Shown here: positions 51,255 through 60,000 of the stretch, one piece after another
How the letters are laid out: each line of letters opens with the position of its first letter
How positions within the stretch are numbered: position 1 is the first letter of the stretch
Source of the DNA: Cristatella mucedo
Lineage: Eukaryota > Bryozoa > Phylactolaemata > Cristatellidae
Reading direction: 5' to 3'
Length of the DNA stretch: 60,000 nt
NCBI GenBank assembly: GCA_009760855.2
Contig: WPIO01000155.1
Location: 549,501 to 609,500 of the forward strand
Translations under genes and position numbers: made by a program
The notes under the pieces: generated by a model
The model's database searches: none
What the model was told of the DNA's origin: nothing
The model's input: the letters and a program-made list of their open reading frames with translations, nothing else

Positions 51255-52615
51255 GTATGCTGCTCGGCTGCTGCTGCTGTCAGCTGTGCCGCCAACAGCT
51301 GACAGCAGCATGCGCCACTGTATCACTTATACTTGGTATTGTATTTGTGTGTTGAGTGTAATATATGTGTGTGTAAAATTTATGTATCTGTTGTGTGTAT
51401 GCACGCTTGCGTGTGTGCGTGCGCACAGTGTGTCCATTACATTGATTCATAAAGTATTAGCCGAGTCACGAAATTTACAAGGCATAAAATTACAAGCTAT
51501 AAGTAACAACAGCTCAACGAGCTGCAAAAACGCCCCTCGATGTAGCAAGGTTAAAAAATTATGACGCAAATTGTGTATCGTGCAGAAATTGGTAAGTTTT
51601 ATATCTAGATATTTTGTGTCTGGTCTGCTTCCATGTTTGACATGTTTTGCCTGATCGTTCTTTAGTGCTTTACTTTTATGTGGTAATCGAAAAATTCTAA
51701 TCCCATTTCTAGCATATTTTTTTGATGGTAGCTAAAACGATTCCGAGGTCCAGGTCAGGTTGGTGCATTGATTGTTGGGTTTAGGTTTGACTCGGATAGT
51801 GATGGCTGTGCAGCTGCCTGGCGAGCTCAGACGTCAAAGGTTGGTCTGCTGAAACTGAAGCTCATGTGCTCGACTAATGATCTCTTGTTGCTGGCCGGTT
51901 TTTATCTCTCCTGCTGGCTGCTCGTGTTCGTCGGCTTTCCATGTCGTCCTGCACTCTCGCTATACCATTCATTTATAGTCGGAAAGCATATCCACTGTGC
52001 CGCCCGGAAGTGCAGTCACTGCTCTGAAAGACGGCGGCTGTCCTAGGGCGTCCCAGTCTGACGCAGCTGCCGACGGCAGGAGAGAGCAGGAAGGCATCGG
52101 CGGTAGCGCCAAGAGGCCACCGAGGTAGCGCTTCGATACGCTGCTGCTGCTTGACTCGCTGTCTCCTGTCCTTGTATGTATGTCGCTGCTTTGCCGATGG
52201 CAGGCGAGGGGAGCGCTAGGCCGGCATGCAGCGATCGCCTTTTATGGTGAAGAAAAATCCTGCTTTGGTAACCTGAGTGCTCGCGTTTACTCACGTAGCA
52301 ACTGCAGCAAGAGTACCCGAATGTTTAAAAAAAAAAAAAAGAAAACGTAGGCAGCGATCTATTTCACAGGCCGGGGCGCACTTAATTTATCTGGCCGCCT
52401 CCTTTCTCTAGATCGGTTCAGTAGGCTCCCCACTTGGGCACTGGGAGCTGCCTGGTTGCCCGGCTAACTGGTGTGTGCTCATTCTGTTGACATAGTTGCG
52501 CCTCTTTTGTCAAAAGTGTGGAATTTCGTCGACCTGGTTTGGCTCGGGTTCGGTGGTTGCCTTTAGCGACCGATGTCATGTGATTGAGCCCTTTAATATT
52601 GTAATGCTTCAGGAT
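51255..52615 (+). other. GCN2 intron 5, part without assigned feature
   Basis: A short open stretch near 51759-51839 (...FRFDSDSDGCAAAWRAQ) has AG/GT flanks and could be an exon, but its phases do not fit both neighbours, so I do not call it. A poly-A run lies at 52325-52341. Confidence 0.3.
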
Positions 52616-52639
52616 TGAGATTATTTTCTTACAAAACGA

Positions 52640-53100
52640 CGACTACTCTCCTGCTGCCGACTGTGGCTCATCCTTTTCAGCAGTCCTTAGCTGCTACTTC
52701 CATGCTACTCACTACCTCAAGTGCTCTCCTGAATCTGCTATGCAGCCGTGATGGCTCACTGGGTAAGGCTGTTGCTTTCACGACCTCGGTCCGAGGTCGT
52801 TGGTTCGAATGCTGCAGTGGGCGATTCTTTATCGCCACTGCAAGCGGTGGTGATAGCCGTAAAGGCTCTTCTGTCGCTATACAAAAAAGAGGCTGTTTAA
52901 TCAGCTAGGATTTATTTATTTGATTTATTTATCCCACCTTGTCTTTATTGCGTGAGACGAAGTCTGTTGGCTACCGAATGCGTACCGAAAGCCGTTTAGG
53001 CTGTGAATACTCTCTACAAAACTCTCCTGTGTAATACCCACATGGTCTTTATGACTTTGTGGAGTTACAGACAGAGATACATTACATTGTGTTATGTTGG
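52640..53100 (+). mobile_element. LINE-B 3' part interrupted by SINE-B
   Basis: 'tgctactcactacctcaagt' before and 'gcgtgagacgaagtctgttg' after the SINE match 37370-37575; the end is 'agagatacattacattg'. Confidence 0.7.
52744..52925 (+). mobile_element. SINE-B copy nested in LINE-B
   Basis: 'gtgatggctcactgggtaag' (A-box region), 'gttggttcgaatgctg' (B-box, GGTTCGAA), 'ggtggtgatagccgtaaagg', 'gaggctgtttaatcagctag', and a TTTATTTATT end. The best-preserved tRNA-like head of this family here. Confidence 0.75.
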
Positions 53101-53174
53101 GGCGCTATACACATAAAATATTTATTTTTTCTATCTTTACCTATGTGCCGAGTTTTATGTTATGGATTCTGCGT

Positions 53175-54150
53175 GACCATATAATAATAAAATTGAGACA
53201 CCTGTTAAGCTCCCTCAGAGAACATAACCTCTTTCTAGCCACTACATGTGTTATGTAATGTATCTCTGTCTGGAACACGGCAAAGACTAGGTGAGTTCTT
53301 GGCAGGAGAGAGTTCTGTAGCTCACTCACTAAAACCTAAGCAGCTTTCGGTGCATATGCATATGCTGTAAAGGAAACACGATCGTATGTTTACTGGTAAC
53401 ATGCTCCGTATCAACATTCATAATATGGACGGTGGCAAAATGCAAAGTGTCAACATGCAAATATGGTTAGTGGTAGCATGCCTTGTGTCAGCACACATAA
53501 GCATACAAAGGACATGTCACTAGGACCCAGCAAATGCCGTGAGAAAGAGATGTTTTTTATTTAAACTTTAACAAGTCAGGGAATTTCGTGAGGTAAGTCG
53601 GGGCTGATATTCAGACTTTGAGACCCTACGAACTAAAGGCACAGTCTCCAAAGGATTTTCTTGTTCATTCGATGCATAGCTAAACTATTTGAGTCAGAAA
53701 AGCATGTGGTGCGATGCCTAGCCTGTTGTGGAGTAGTTTTGATAGGTATGCTGGAGCCAGAAAATGAAGAGACTTAAAAGTGAATGACAAAACCTTGAAG
53801 TCGTTGTGCTGCTTGATTAAGAGCCGGAACAGGTCAGCCAGAAGTGGTGCGGTGTAGCAACTGCGCCACTCACAGCTTTCAAGCCTGGCTGCAAAGTTGT
53901 GCACCACCTGTACGCACGTGATTACGTAGGCTGATTGACTTGTAAGTATTGAATTACAGAAGGCTAGACACGTCACAAATGCAGGGGCCAACTTGGATGT
54001 AGAGTCCCTGTCGAAGCAAGCCTGAATTTTAGCGTTGCTATTTAGCTAAAAGCAGGCAGGAGCCAGATTTTCAGCGCTAGAATCGTCTAGCGGCTCGCTG
54101 GCGAAAAGTTCTCGTTTATAATGACCCGTGCGTATTGCAGCCTGCAATCA
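53175..54150 (-). mobile_element. Decayed LINE-A interrupted by LINE-B tail
   Basis: The LINE-A tail at 53175-53246 and body at 53361-54150 (RT frame FRLLIKQHNDFKVLSF...) are split by a minus LINE-B 3' end at 53247-53360 ('gttatgtaatgtatctctg'). Confidence 0.65.
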
Positions 54151-55195
54151 TTGAAAAGTGAGGATGACAATTATAAGAAAGAAATTGTATGTATATTTTT
54201 TAAAAACTCTGAATTGCTGAGACAGGACACTGCAGCCAATCTGGTCTCTGCATTCGTGACATCTCGACATTACTAACTCTTGAGGGCCTTGTACTTGGTA
54301 CTTGTAGGTTTTAGTGCCCATATCAAATGTGCAGTTGTTGCTAAATTATTTAAATAAATAATAATAATATAATAGTTAAATTTTATAATAAATATTAATA
54401 AAATAAAATTGTAAATTATATTAATATTGTTGCTAAACTCGAAGGCTCGCTGTATCGGTCGTAAACATCGCAGCCTCCACATGCAGTTCACCTCTTCTGA
54501 CCCTGCTGCTACTGGCTTCTCACTCTGGCCTTCCTTCAAGGAGCATACCGACTGCAACAAGCTGTCACTCGCCTATTCTTTCACCTTCATTCTTTTGCTC
54601 CTGCCCAGTTATCTGAATTAAATTCATGTCATGCTGTCTCACCAGCTGATGTTCCAACTCTGTTCGAATGGTTGTGCCCTTAATGGCGACTATCGTGAAA
54701 CCACATGAAATAAAAAAAAATTAGGCAAATCTTGTCTATCCCGAATGTAAACCAGAAGCAACGTATCTTCAGATAAAACATTAGCCAGTCTCGGCGGTAC
54801 ATGCGACTTTTATCCCATCTTGTGGACCTTGGTAGACAAAGTACTTGCATGAAGCTTGTTGAGGTGCATGCTTGTTACTTGAATGCAACTTCATTTTCAG
54901 TGTAGCTCGATGCCTTGTGCATTTCACAACTCGGCTATTGCTTAACGTATCAGAGTGAAATTTCAAATGCGAGTTCAGCTCTGCTTTTACATCACGAGGC
55001 TAGATTGTTTTGGATTTCGGTTGCATAGCCTTCGCTTTGCATGTCATAAAAGATCCTGACGCTTCATTTTTTTGCAATAATGGACATGTATATAGGAAAA
55101 CGTATCCGACCGAAATCATCAATACTATAGCCACGTGTGATACTAGCAGAGCTGAGCTCGCATTTCAAATTTCATTCCGATACGTGAAGCATTAA
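54151..55195 (+). other. GCN2 intron 5, unassigned
   Basis: Contains an AT-rich island (54325-54430). Short ORFs at 54427-54621 and 55010-55195 have no recognised domain. Confidence 0.35.
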
Positions 55196-55199
55196 ATAA

Positions 55200-55370
55200 A
55201 AAATATATATAATTCATTTGTATAGCGCCCCAAGAGCACTTCATCTCTATGCAGGCGCTTCGCATATGCCTCTGGGCTCGAGCCCACGACCTCAGCCAGA
55301 CCTTGATTGGGGGGGGGGCGGGGCGGCGGCGAGCACCTTAACAACCGCTGGACCAAGCATTGGCCGATTT
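55200..55370 (-). mobile_element. SINE-A copy with G run
   Basis: On the minus strand: 'cttggtccagcggttgttaa', a C run, 'gtgggctcgagcccag', then 'gcgaagcgcctgcatagag' and 'cttggggcgctatac'. Confidence 0.7.
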
Positions 55371-55469
55371 CTCTCATCCAACATGCTTTTCTTTTGAAAG
55401 GTACCCTAAACAAATATTTGATTGTCGGACCAATTCTATAGGTATTTTCTAGGCAAGCATTTTCTAGAC

Positions 55470-56036
55470 AGGTATTCTCAGCTAACTTTAAATCCCTTGG
55501 AGATCATGAGCTCAATTACAATGCTCCTAAAGCCAACAACTCACTACCGACTGTTATCATATAATTTTCTGATGTGATGACGTTCAAAAAGAAGCTAAAG
55601 TGTACACATTCTTTTCAGGCTTTGCTCCATTCGAGCGACTTGTCTTTAGTTTGCTTGTATGCTCTAATTGTGACTGGGGGTGCACGAATAACAATTGTTT
55701 ATCAATTAACTTACTTTTTTCTCGTGCATTTTTTGTGCTTCCTTGTGACTGATTGAGTGGATGTTAGTAGTGACCATGGTTAGTATGAATAAGCAACCGT
55801 GATTCTCTTTTTTGTGCTTTTTAATTTGTACTTTGTATTTTTGTACTTTGCCCTATGCTGTAGCGTACTGTTTTGCCCAAGTTCAATCTTCAATGTTTTA
55901 GTTGGAGCTCAGCCTTTTCTTCAGCCTCCCTCCCTCCCCCCCAGACTCCCTGCCAATCCATTCGGTCATGCTTCCTTTTCAGCAAATATAAAGTGCCTTG
56001 AAAAAGATTGAGTTGTCTTAGGGTAAGATAACAAAT

Positions 56037-56065
<29 letters not shown>
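55470..56065 (+). mobile_element. Decayed LINE-A with long (ATT)n
   Basis: 'aaatcccttggagatcatg' and 'ttcaaaaagaagctaaagtg' (RT end), a weak hairpin at 55985-56030, and more than nine ATT units. Confidence 0.65.
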
Positions 56066-56067
<2 letters not shown>

Positions 56068-56400
56068 GGTAATCCTAGATTATTATGTTACCATTTCTCT
56101 TCAATCCAAATTTCTCAGCTCAGTCCGAAAGCTCATGGCTTGCTCGGTTGCTTGGCATATTCTATTAAGCACTTTTCTTGTAACTTTTGCAGAGGCCTCG
56201 CTTACGATTCATTCAGGGGTGCCAGTCTTAAGCTTCGTCTCATACAGGTGTATGCGCATGTCCACACATGTGCATGTGGAGTTATGCCTCGATGCCCTGT
56301 GTGGGCAGCTGAAGTCGAGTACAGCTGCTGTGGCTGGGTGCTGCTCTCGCTTTTGCAACGGTCGGTCTATAGTATCTTTGCATGTTTTTGTTTTGTTTAG

Positions 56401-56534
56401 GCACATAACTCTAACAGCATCTGACGCATCCGATCTCGGCCGCCCAGGACCTTCGTGCAAGCGTCATGCTAACAGCGCCAGCCTGACATTCGATGGCAAG
56501 CAGCCTCGGACCGTCCACCGTGGCCAGTGCATCG
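56401..56534 (+). CDS. EIF2AK4: GCN2 coding exon, linker to pseudokinase start
   Basis: A strong acceptor (ttttgttttgtttag) ends at 56400 and a donor gtgagc follows 56534. In the frame that continues into the next exon it reads HITLTASDASDLGRPG... and ends TFDGKQPRTVHRGQCI plus one base of the next codon. Human GCN2 has 'ILYFNMGSPDQLMVHKGKCIG' at the start of its pseudokinase domain; the HRGQCIG ending is the clearest match. The exon starts one base before a codon boundary (it needs two bases from the previous exon), but the exon at 51174-51254 ends on a codon boundary, so another exon must lie between or one boundary is wrong. Confidence 0.75.
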
Positions 56535-56789
56535 GTGAGCCTGCATGCCCCCCACAGGGAGTGCTGGCTGCTGCCGAAGCCGTTACTTCCCTGTTAGTGG
56601 CTACGGCCTATAGCAGAAAGTTGAATGTTGTACTCAGCGTCTAGTTATATTTACATTTAATAAACTTGTTTTGAGTTATTTTGTTTTAGATTTTAGGATA
56701 TGGTGTTTAAAATGTATGGCTTATTTTCAAGTTTTTATGATTTTTGGGTTTAGGATTCCGGGTTTTGGGCTGCTTGTTTACACTTAACG

Positions 56790-57065
56790 GTGAAATACTA
56801 ACCCACTAACCGTACTTGCATGCTGACCCTGTGCATGTCACCCCTAACCATGTTATTCTTGTTGTTAATTCAACATACTACCTCCAAGCATTCGATCATG
56901 CTTTCTTTACAGCAAATGCAAAGTGCCTAGAAAGAGATTTGAGTTCTTTGCGGCACTATATTAAGTGTATTGTTATTATTATTATTATAAATGTAAAGTG
57001 TCTACATAGAGATTGAGTTCTCAAAGGGTGCCATGACGAGTGTATTAGTATTGCTATCATCATGG
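56790..57065 (+). mobile_element. Two consecutive LINE-A tails
   Basis: The first runs from 'cttgcatgctgaccctgtgc' to (TTA)n at about 56985. The second is only hairpin plus end, 'aaatgtaaagtgtctacata' to 'gagtgtattagtattg'. Confidence 0.75.
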
Positions 57066-57834
57066 TTGGCAGCTTATGATTTACAGTTTACGGTTTACAG
57101 TTTGGGATTTACAGTTGGTGGTTTATGGTTGACAGAGGCTAGCTACCGTGTTAAACTTCTAGCTATGGACCAAGTAGCGATTGCAGAAAGTTGGCTGCCT
57201 CTATGCAAAGCTACGTCGTATTAGCTGAACCACCAGCCTGTGAACCCAGTATGCCACATGCATACATGTTCGTGTTTGCTACTGGGAGCTGTGTCTATGG
57301 TTCTCCTACTTCTGGCATCGCCTTGTAAACTCGCAATAAGACCAAGGCCCTACGATTTGTGCTTGGAGTTGTTGGGCATCCTCGCCAACTATGTAGGCTG
57401 CAGATCTTACGAGCTTCTCTGCATCCGGCTCTTAGCGGGAGAGGCAGCACGTGGCAGTCATGGAGGAAAGGCCCACGAGACGTGCAGGCACAGGCTGTGC
57501 AGGCCGAGCCAACCTTATTTTTGTTCGGACATGCTGTGCGCTATGCTACGCTGATGTCCATGAGGCAACAATTTGTAAATCCAAGCGACGGATTTGTGGT
57601 TTTTTGCTGCAACTTCAGCCGAACGAGTAGCTTGTACTCCTAGTGAAAGTGCATGGTTGCTTGCATGCACATATGAGTGTGTGCGTTAGTATGTATTTCG
57701 TGTAGTTGGCTCGCACGTATGTTCAGGATCTATCGATCGTCTTTGAGCATAATAAGGCGGGTTATGATGTAACTGTGCGTCTTCTCTTTCTATGTGGTTG
57801 ACGCTCGCTGACAGCTGCTGCTTTTCGCCTTGAG
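57066..57834 (+). other. GCN2 intron, unassigned
   Basis: Starts with short degenerate repeats of 'tttacagtttacgg' (57080-57145). ORFs at 57240-57643 have no recognised domain. Confidence 0.35.
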
Positions 57835-57995
57835 GTCATGGAAGCGACTATGTCACTTACTCGGCTATCGACGCCAGCAGTGGCGAGCTGTGCGCTGTCA
57901 CCGAGTGGATACTCCCTTTTCAAACATTCGGAAAGAAATTGGACGCGGATCAGAAGCAGGAGCTTGACAGCGAAATGGCGAAATACTTGAAACAG
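57835..57995 (+). CDS. EIF2AK4: GCN2 coding exon, pseudokinase domain N-lobe
   Basis: The exon follows the previous one in matching phase: one base (G) plus GT here makes Gly, giving CIG-HGSDYVTYSAIDASSGE. It continues LCAVTEWILPFQTF and ends EMAKYLKQ at donor gtacgt (57996), phase 0. The run 'G...Y.A.DA.SGELCAVTEWIL' corresponds to the human 'NALETATGGFVLLYEWVLQW', a protein-kinase N-lobe glycine-loop and strand-3 region in which the usual catalytic lysine is replaced; that is the expected state of the GCN2 pseudokinase. The polypyrimidine tract before the acceptor is short (cttttcgccttgag). Confidence 0.85.
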
Positions 57996-58204
57996 GTACG
58001 TGGCATCGCTTAGCCTACGCACCGGGCTTTGCTCACTGAGGCCGGACCTTGCGCAGCTGTGGCAGAATGGCGGACTAGCGAGCAGTAGGCATTCGCTCGG
58101 CACCCCTCGCCGACTGTCATCGATACATGTGCTTTCGGCTTCCTTCTCTGCTTTTTCGCGTGCCGCTGGATCATGAGCGTGGAACGTGGGCAGGGGTTCC
58201 AGGG

Positions 58205-58575
58205 CAGGTGCCGTGCATCGAACTAACCTCAAATTCTTTGCTACCACTGCGCCTTCAGTTCGTATGCCCCCAAAGCCGGAAACTCATTACAGACTACATG
58301 GTAACATCCTCTGACTTGACGGCATTTAAAAAGTAGCTAACATGCACTTGTTACTTACAGTATTTGCCGGGTCTTTTGTGATTTACCCTTTGAGTGCATA
58401 TGATATGCTGATGCTGTGCGTCTTACTGCTAACCGTATTCTGCATGTTGGCACTGTACGTGTAGCCAGAATCCTTATGGTCATGCTTTCTCCACAGCATG
58501 ATATGTAAAGTGCCTAGAAAGAGATTTTTAAGTTCTCCGAGGGTGCAATAGAAATGTATTATTTTTTATTAAGTA
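58205..58575 (+). mobile_element. Decayed LINE-A 3' fragment
   Basis: 'aacctcaaattctttgctac', 'gtatgcccccaaagcc', hairpin arms AAAGTGCC/GGGTGC, and a weak ATT end. Confidence 0.7.
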
Positions 58576-59200
58576 ATCGTAAGCCCTCTCCAAACAATTT
58601 GGGTGACCACATTTTAAAGAGAGCGTGAAGCTACACGTCGAAGGTGTGTCACCGGGAAGACATGCCCTGGATCGTGAGGTGGCAGCCGCAGCAGCTCGTG
58701 TATACCTTCGAAAGCCAACCCGTGTAGCATTCGCCTGTACGCTGCCAGTACATGCGTACTGCTGCTGCTGTGACCAGTAGTGCTGAGACCCGTGCCCTCC
58801 TGCTAGGCAGCAGAGGCTGGTTCAAAGTAGCCTACCAAGAACAGCTAGCTGCAGAGTGCAACTTGGAAGCGAACTTCAGTGGGAAGATGCAGGCATATAC
58901 CTGTCCGCTGGATGAGGATCGTTAGAGGCAAAACTAAACGATTAGAGTAATAAGGATTTGTTGCAGATGTAAGCCAGCTTCCGAAAGAGACTGCCATTTC
59001 TTAGGCAACCTTTTGTTTTACTGAGGCGGGCTACCAAAAAGTCTTGCTTGGTAGTGTATTTTCGACACTCTGACTGAGAATGGGCATCCTCTGGTGGCTG
59101 CTGCTGGGCCGGAGATCGGGGATCTGCTGCTTTTGGCACATCCAGTGTTTTGGCACATCCAGCCTTGACTGTGTGCATAGCATGATCTGCCTTGTTTTAG
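58576..59200 (+). other. GCN2 intron before last exon, unassigned
   Basis: No repeat or gene recognised. Confidence 0.35.
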
Positions 59201-59311
59201 GTAGCGGCCGCCGAGCAGGAGCTGATGTCGCTACTGAAGCTCCATCATCAAGGGCTTCTGCACTATATAGCGCTGCAGTCTCAGAAGGTCGAGGCCACTA
59301 TAGTGATACAG
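59201..59311 (+). CDS. EIF2AK4: GCN2 coding exon, pseudokinase domain (last exon in window)
   Basis: The acceptor gccttgttttag ends at 59200, and donor gtaggc follows 59311; 37 codons, phase 0 at both ends. It reads VAAAEQELMSLLKLHHQGLL, then HYIALQSQ...IVIQ. This is the kinase alpha-C/strand-4 region: human 'TETEFNSLVKLSHPNVVRYLAMNLKEQDDSIVVDIL'. The pseudokinase, catalytic kinase, HisRS-like and C-terminal dimerisation domains must lie beyond 60000. Intron 7 upstream contains a LINE-A tail at 58205-58575. Confidence 0.85.
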
Positions 59312-59544
59312 GTAGGCACTCGGTACTCTGAAGACGGCAGCAGGGCGATGGCACCATTGTACTGATGGTAGTAGCCTCTGCTGTGGGCGTGGCAGCGGCG
59401 GCAGTGCTGCTCAGATGTGCTGCTGCCTTGGCTGCTCCTGCCATTGCTGCTGCTGCAACTACTGCTGTTGCCGTTGCTGCTGCAGTTCGGTCACATTTAA
59501 TGCCATTCTGCCCTGGTGAAGAGGCTCATACATTATATATTACA

Positions 59545-59810
59545 TATACATTTGATAGTATAATACATTTGCATACATATAGCACCCTCAGAGAACTCAA
59601 TCTCTTTCTAGGCACTTTACATTTGCTGCAAAGGAAGCACGATCGAATGGTTTGTGGTAGCATGCTCAATAAACAACAAGATTAATGTGGTTAGGCGTGA
59701 CAAGCTTATGGTCGGTGTGCAAGTTTGGTTAGTGTCAGGTCAGCATGCAGTGTCAGCATGTGTAAGCACATAAACGACGAATCACAGAAACCCGCTAAAT
59801 GCTGCTTGTA
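59545..59810 (-). mobile_element. LINE-A 3' fragment
   Basis: 'tagcaccctcagagaactc', 'ctaggcactttacatttgc', 3' UTR in reverse to 'aaacccgctaaatgctgc'. Confidence 0.8.
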
Positions 59811-60000
59811 TTCGTCGTGATAATTCTGTGCAGCAATGTGAAGCTGCTGCTAGTGCCCTTCCTACTGTCACTGCTTTCTACTGGCCAACATAGTTTTGCA
59901 GCTTTGTTGGTTTGCCTTTGTGTTCAAACTCGAAGTCAAGGTTAGCTGTAGCAGGCAAATGCCTTTAGGGTGGGATTCTAGACTCGGACTCAGTGTCTTT
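59811..60000 (+). other. GCN2 intron, nothing recognised
   Basis: Short end segment; a GCT-rich stretch lies just before, at 59380-59485. Confidence 0.3.

Noticed and set aside
51759-51839. Candidate missing GCN2 exon (FRFDSDSDGCAAAW)
   Set aside because: Splice signals exist, but the phases do not fit both neighbouring exons and similarity to the linker is not convincing.
52744-52830. tRNA gene
   Set aside because: A/B-box-like sequence is present, but it is part of the dispersed SINE-B family and does not fold as a full cloverleaf by eye.

Overview
The window is animal (metazoan) nuclear DNA, probably from an invertebrate. It has multi-exon genes with GT..AG introns, dense decayed retroelements, microsatellites and a satellite array, and nothing bacterial. 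I could not fix the taxon.

The main host gene is the 5' half of GCN2 (EIF2AK4, the eIF2-alpha kinase that senses uncharged tRNA). It lies on the + strand from 34247 and runs off the right edge. Eight coding exons can be placed by protein similarity, splice sites and phase: 34247-34366, 39968-40113, 47368-47470, 48012-48167, 51174-51254, 56401-56534, 57835-57995 and 59201-59311. They encode the N-terminal RWD domain (split YPxxxP motif), the charged linker and the start of the pseudokinase domain. The two exons around 51254 and 56401 do not match in phase, so at least one exon between them was missed. An older partial duplication of the gene's 5' end lies upstream: promoter region and a broken exon 1 (about 16310-17650), intron-1 remnants, and an almost perfect exon 2 (20684-20829). 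Exon 1 and its flanks have diverged strongly between the copies, while about 700 bp around exon 2 is nearly identical and ends abruptly, which suggests gene conversion or a second recent copying event. A second host fragment at 28880-29242 looks like the last coding exons of an eIF4G2/DAP5-like gene, cut at its 5' side by a LINE.

Most of the rest is mobile DNA. The commonest family, here called LINE-A, is L2/CR1-like. More than 30 mostly 5'-truncated copies end in a conserved hairpin (AAAGCGCC paired with GGCGCTTT) followed by (ATT)n. A tRNA-headed SINE (SINE-A) carries the same 3' hairpin. A second LINE (LINE-B) ends in ACATT-type repeats, a second tRNA-like SINE (SINE-B) has its own tail, and a more diverged LINE lies at 20960-22700. 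One complete but inactivated LTR retrotransposon occupies 22826-26983 on the minus strand, with paired LTRs and a 5-bp target duplication.

By region: 0-4.2 kb LINE-A fragments; 4.7-7.2 kb a degenerate 160-170 bp satellite; 7.2-9.4 kb a degenerate GC-rich repeat; 9.5-16 kb LINE and SINE fragments; 16.3-20.9 kb the decayed GCN2 5' copy; 21-27 kb a LINE and the LTR element; 28-34 kb the DAP5-like relic and LINEs; 34-60 kb GCN2 with TE-filled introns, a probable MITE (48.7-49.5 kb) and GT/CT microsatellites.
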